Assembly (NCBI RefSeq): GCF_007992435.1
Contig: NZ_BKAG01000027.1
Span: 1 to 64,000 of the forward strand
Direction: 5' to 3'
DNA length: 64,000 nucleotides
Source: Prosthecobacter gellanilyticus
Lineage (GTDB): Bacteria; Verrucomicrobiota; Verrucomicrobiia; Verrucomicrobiales; Verrucomicrobiaceae
Shown: positions 62,486 through 64,000 of the stretch, piece by piece
How the letters are laid out: each line of letters opens with the position of its first letter
Numbering within the stretch: position 1 is the first letter of the stretch
Translations under genes and position numbers: made by a program
Notes under the pieces: model-generated
Databases searched by the model: none
Seen by the model: only the letters and a program-made list of their open reading frames with translations
What the model was told of the DNA's origin: nothing

Positions 62486-62962
62486 ATGAAAAAACTACTT
62501 CTTATCGGCAGTCTTCTCGGCATTTTCGCGGGCGCTGCATCGGCTGCTGACGACATTGTCGCCACCGCCAAGTCCGCCGGAACGTTCAAGACTCTGACCG
62601 CTGCTCTCGATGCTGCAGGCAAGACGGAAATGCTGCAGGAAAAAGGTCCCTACACTGTCTTCGCTCCGAGCGATGAGGCTTTCGCCAAGCTGCCAAAAGG
62701 CACCGTGGAAGAACTGCTGAAACCTGAGAACAAGGAAAAGCTTGGCAAGATTCTCGCCTACCATGTGGTTGAAGGCAAGGTCATGGCGGCGGACGTCAAG
62801 ACCATGAAGGCCAAGACGGCGAACGGTGCCGAGCTGGACATCAAGGTGGAAGGCGAAAAAGTGACGGTGAATGATGCCAAAGTCGTGAAGGCTGACGTGC
62901 CTGCGAGCAATGGTGTGATCCATGTCATCGACACAGTGCTCATGCCTCCTATGAAGAAGTAA
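62486..62962 (+). CDS. Exported fasciclin-domain protein
   Basis: A 158-residue protein: signal peptide (MKKLLLIGSLLGIFAGAASA) and a single FAS1 domain with both hallmark motifs, YTVFAPSDEAFAKLPKGT (H1) and NGVIHVIDTVLMP (H2), separated by ILAYHVVEGKVMAADV. FAS1 proteins mediate adhesion at cell surfaces. Monocistronic, with its own terminator. The A-rich leader before the ATG (AAAGAAAAACCAAATATACT) lacks an SD. Confidence 0.93.
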   Translation: MKKLLLIGSLLGIFAGAASAADDIVATAKSAGTFKTLTAALDAAGKTEMLQEKGPYTVFAPSDEAFAKLPKGTVEELLKPENKEKLGKILAYHVVEGKVMAADVKTMKAKTANGAELDIKVEGEKVTVNDAKVVKADVPASNGVIHVIDTVLMPPMKK

Positions 62963-62996
62963 GCTGAGGAGGCATTCGCGCCTCATCATCTTCTTT

Positions 62997-63037
62997 TCGC
63001 CGCTTAGCTCGAGTTCCGGGTTAAGCGGCGATTTTTT
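62997..63037 (+). terminator. Rho-independent terminator of the fasciclin gene
   Basis: TCGCCGCTTA (62997-63006) pairs with TAAGCGGCGA (63022-63031) around a 15-base loop and is followed by T6. Confidence 0.9.
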
Positions 63038-63225
63038 GAGAGACAGTTGGTGAGAGGTGGATTCCAAGTTGTCAGGCATGGCCCTTATTGCCCTAGCTTG
63101 ACACCCTTAGCCCGGCATCATCTTTCTGAATCCACTTCACAGTGAAACAGCATAACTAAAAGTTATGCATTATGAGGTGAAGATACGAGCTCCGTCACTG
63201 CATCTCGAAGACTGCTTGCTGCGGG
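63038..63225. other. Intergenic stretch with no recognisable gene
   Basis: Between the fasciclin terminator and the gene remnant I see no coding pattern. A weak palindrome (GCATAACTAAAAGTTATGC, 63150-63168) is the only structure noticed: GCATAACT and AGTTATGC pair around AAA. Confidence 0.5.
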
Positions 63226-63424
63226 TCATCGAATGCTCAGGTCAATGAAGACAATTTCGAGCGGCAAGCCGTCCGAGAAACTGAGTTTGATTTCATTAGG
63301 GCCGTCCCGCAGGGCTTCTTTGGCGACGGTCCACGCGCGCAGAGCCTCCGCGCTGCCGAGCCCGTCGGAATTGGGCTGCGGATAGCGCTCCGAAACATCG
63401 TTCAAGAAGAGACGATGACGTCAG
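63226..63424 (-). pseudogene. C-terminal remnant of an exported or catabolic protein
   Basis: The minus strand reads LFLNDVSERYPQPNSDGLGS, then EALRAWTVAKEALRDGPNEIK, and ends LPLEIVFIDLSIR before TGA at 63226. This looks like a genuine protein C-terminus (a beta-sandwich end as found in glycoside-hydrolase-like proteins). A stop codon lies immediately upstream in frame and no start exists, so the 5' part is lost. Family C repeats lie directly next to the break. Confidence 0.55.
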
Positions 63425-63448
63425 TTCCCTTCGCCCCTCTGTGGCTGG

Positions 63449-63478
63449 TCATTCGTGTCAATGAGTGTCCATGAGTGG
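63449..63478 (-). repeat. Tandem-decamer repeat (family C), copy 3
   Basis: + strand units TCATTCGTGT, CAATGAGTGT and CCATGAGTGG, then TTAAAA. Similarity to the copy at 63606 continues for about 40 bases to the right (GCCAGC..GTG..GATCG..CGCT.GTCA), so the duplicated unit is longer than the decamers. Confidence 0.7.
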
Positions 63479-63605
63479 TTAAAACTGGGATAGCCAGCCA
63501 GTGTCGATCGCCTCGCGCTCGTCAGAAGTGTCGCCAAGGCCACTATATGCAGCCCAGAGACAGGTGCTTATGAACACTGATTCCGGCCATCCCATAGTGG
63601 TATGG

Positions 63606-63635
63606 TCATTCGTGTTAATTCGTGTCCATTCGTGG
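63606..63635 (-). repeat. Tandem-decamer repeat (family C), copy 4
   Basis: Three near-perfect decamers, TCATTCGTGT, TAATTCGTGT and CCATTCGTGG, followed by TTGAAGG. The unit repeats with an exact 10-base period, close to one helical turn. Confidence 0.75.
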
Positions 63636-63732
63636 TTGAAGGCCTGTGATTGCCAGCTGGTGCAGATCGACCTTTCGCTTGTCAAAGGCGTAGATTTCTG
63701 GTGCAATGACCTCCTCCCCCAACTGCTTCACC

Positions 63733-64000
63733 ATGAGCTTTCTCCGACTTCTGTCGGCGTTGTTGCTGACCTCTGCGCTCAGCCACGGCGCCTTTCCCAC
63801 GCTTTATCTGAAGCCGGTGGTGCTGCAGCAGTTTCACTCGCCCACCTGCATCACGTATGCGCCAGATGGCAGCGGGAGGGTGTTCGTCGTGGACCAGCCG
63901 GGCCGTGTCTACATCATCGAAAACGGCATGATGCGGCCCACGCCGTTTCTGGACATCTCCAGCACGGCCACGACCGTGGCGCACCGGAAGGTGATTGCCG
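63733..64000 (+). CDS. Sorbosone/glucose dehydrogenase-like exported protein, N-terminal part
   Basis: The open frame runs off the window. It begins MSFLRLLSALLLTSALSHGA, a signal peptide. TYAPDGSGRVFVVDQPGRVYII follows and then PFLDISS, the first blade of the PQQ-dependent sugar dehydrogenase (sorbosone dehydrogenase) beta-propeller. The remaining propeller and any cofactor residues lie beyond the window. An in-frame ATG at 63706 is an alternative start. Confidence 0.8.
   Translation, partial: MSFLRLLSALLLTSALSHGAFPTLYLKPVVLQQFHSPTCITYAPDGSGRVFVVDQPGRVYIIENGMMRPTPFLDISSTATTVAHRKVIA

Noticed and set aside
63449..63635. CRISPR-like short direct repeats
   Set aside because: The repeat units are contiguous decamers without unique spacers, and no cas gene is in the window.

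Overview
The window looks like chromosomal DNA of a GC-rich member of the Verrucomicrobiota, probably Verrucomicrobiales near Prosthecobacter. This is an inference from gene content: two formylglycine-type sulfatases, a PHP phosphoesterase, a neutral-ceramidase-like hydrolase, a Ser/Thr kinase overlapping an ECF sigma gene, BlaI/M56 regulation, a protein with the N-terminal motif LESRLAPA, and an Amuc_1098-like secretin segment. Most starts have no recognisable Shine-Dalgarno sequence. No plasmid, phage or CRISPR genes were seen.

Layout. 0.2-8.4 kb holds metabolism and envelope housekeeping: PHP hydrolase, aldose epimerase, PP2C phosphatase, cysteine desulfurase, parvulin, aminopeptidase, glucuronate isomerase. 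8.5-12.7 kb is an ECF sigma factor overlapping a very large multidomain membrane kinase. 12.8-15.4 kb is a lone helical-repeat protein. 15.5-21.8 kb is a four-gene overlapping signalling operon (hybrid kinase, CheR, CheB, second hybrid kinase). 22-25.7 kb has a glycosyltransferase and a fused serine hydrolase/NamZ peptidoglycan-turnover protein. 25.9-27.1 kb is a lower-GC pair (HD and FCP1-like phosphatases) that looks acquired. 27.4-33.1 kb has a ceramidase-like hydrolase, a class A PBP, an MBL hydrolase and an RpoD/RpoS-like sigma factor.

An AT-rich gap leads to tRNA-Gly(UCC). It is followed by an exopolysaccharide export module (outer-membrane barrel, Wzc-type kinase, Wza-type protein; 34.4-38.5 kb), a YkgJ protein and a large Ig-repeat exported protein. 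42.7-45.4 kb has a serine hydrolase, a TPR-like protein and RNase PH. 45.4-48.2 kb has a REP-like palindromic element and an autoregulated BlaI-M56 pair in which the protease carries secretin-like and SLBB domains. 48.3-54.3 kb has an aminotransferase, two sulfatases and the LESRLAPA protein, then an SMI1/KNR4-like gene. 54.9-57.3 kb groups FolE2, a Cys-free S18, a single-Cys L33 and a DksA-like protein without an intact zinc finger; together they look like a zinc-sparing set. The right end has a GT-C-like membrane protein, hisG, a 34-residue mS38-like gene, a TPR protein, a fasciclin protein, a gene remnant, repeats and the start of a sorbosone-dehydrogenase-like gene.

Three families of short intergenic repeats recur: a REP-like GTAG palindrome, a GC-rich 45-60 bp repeat, and a tandem decamer of about 30 bp. 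The most novel-looking loci are the BlaI/M56-secretin-SLBB system with its twin operator, the kinase-SdpI-SPase-like-SLBB/ECF pair, and the zinc-sparing operon.
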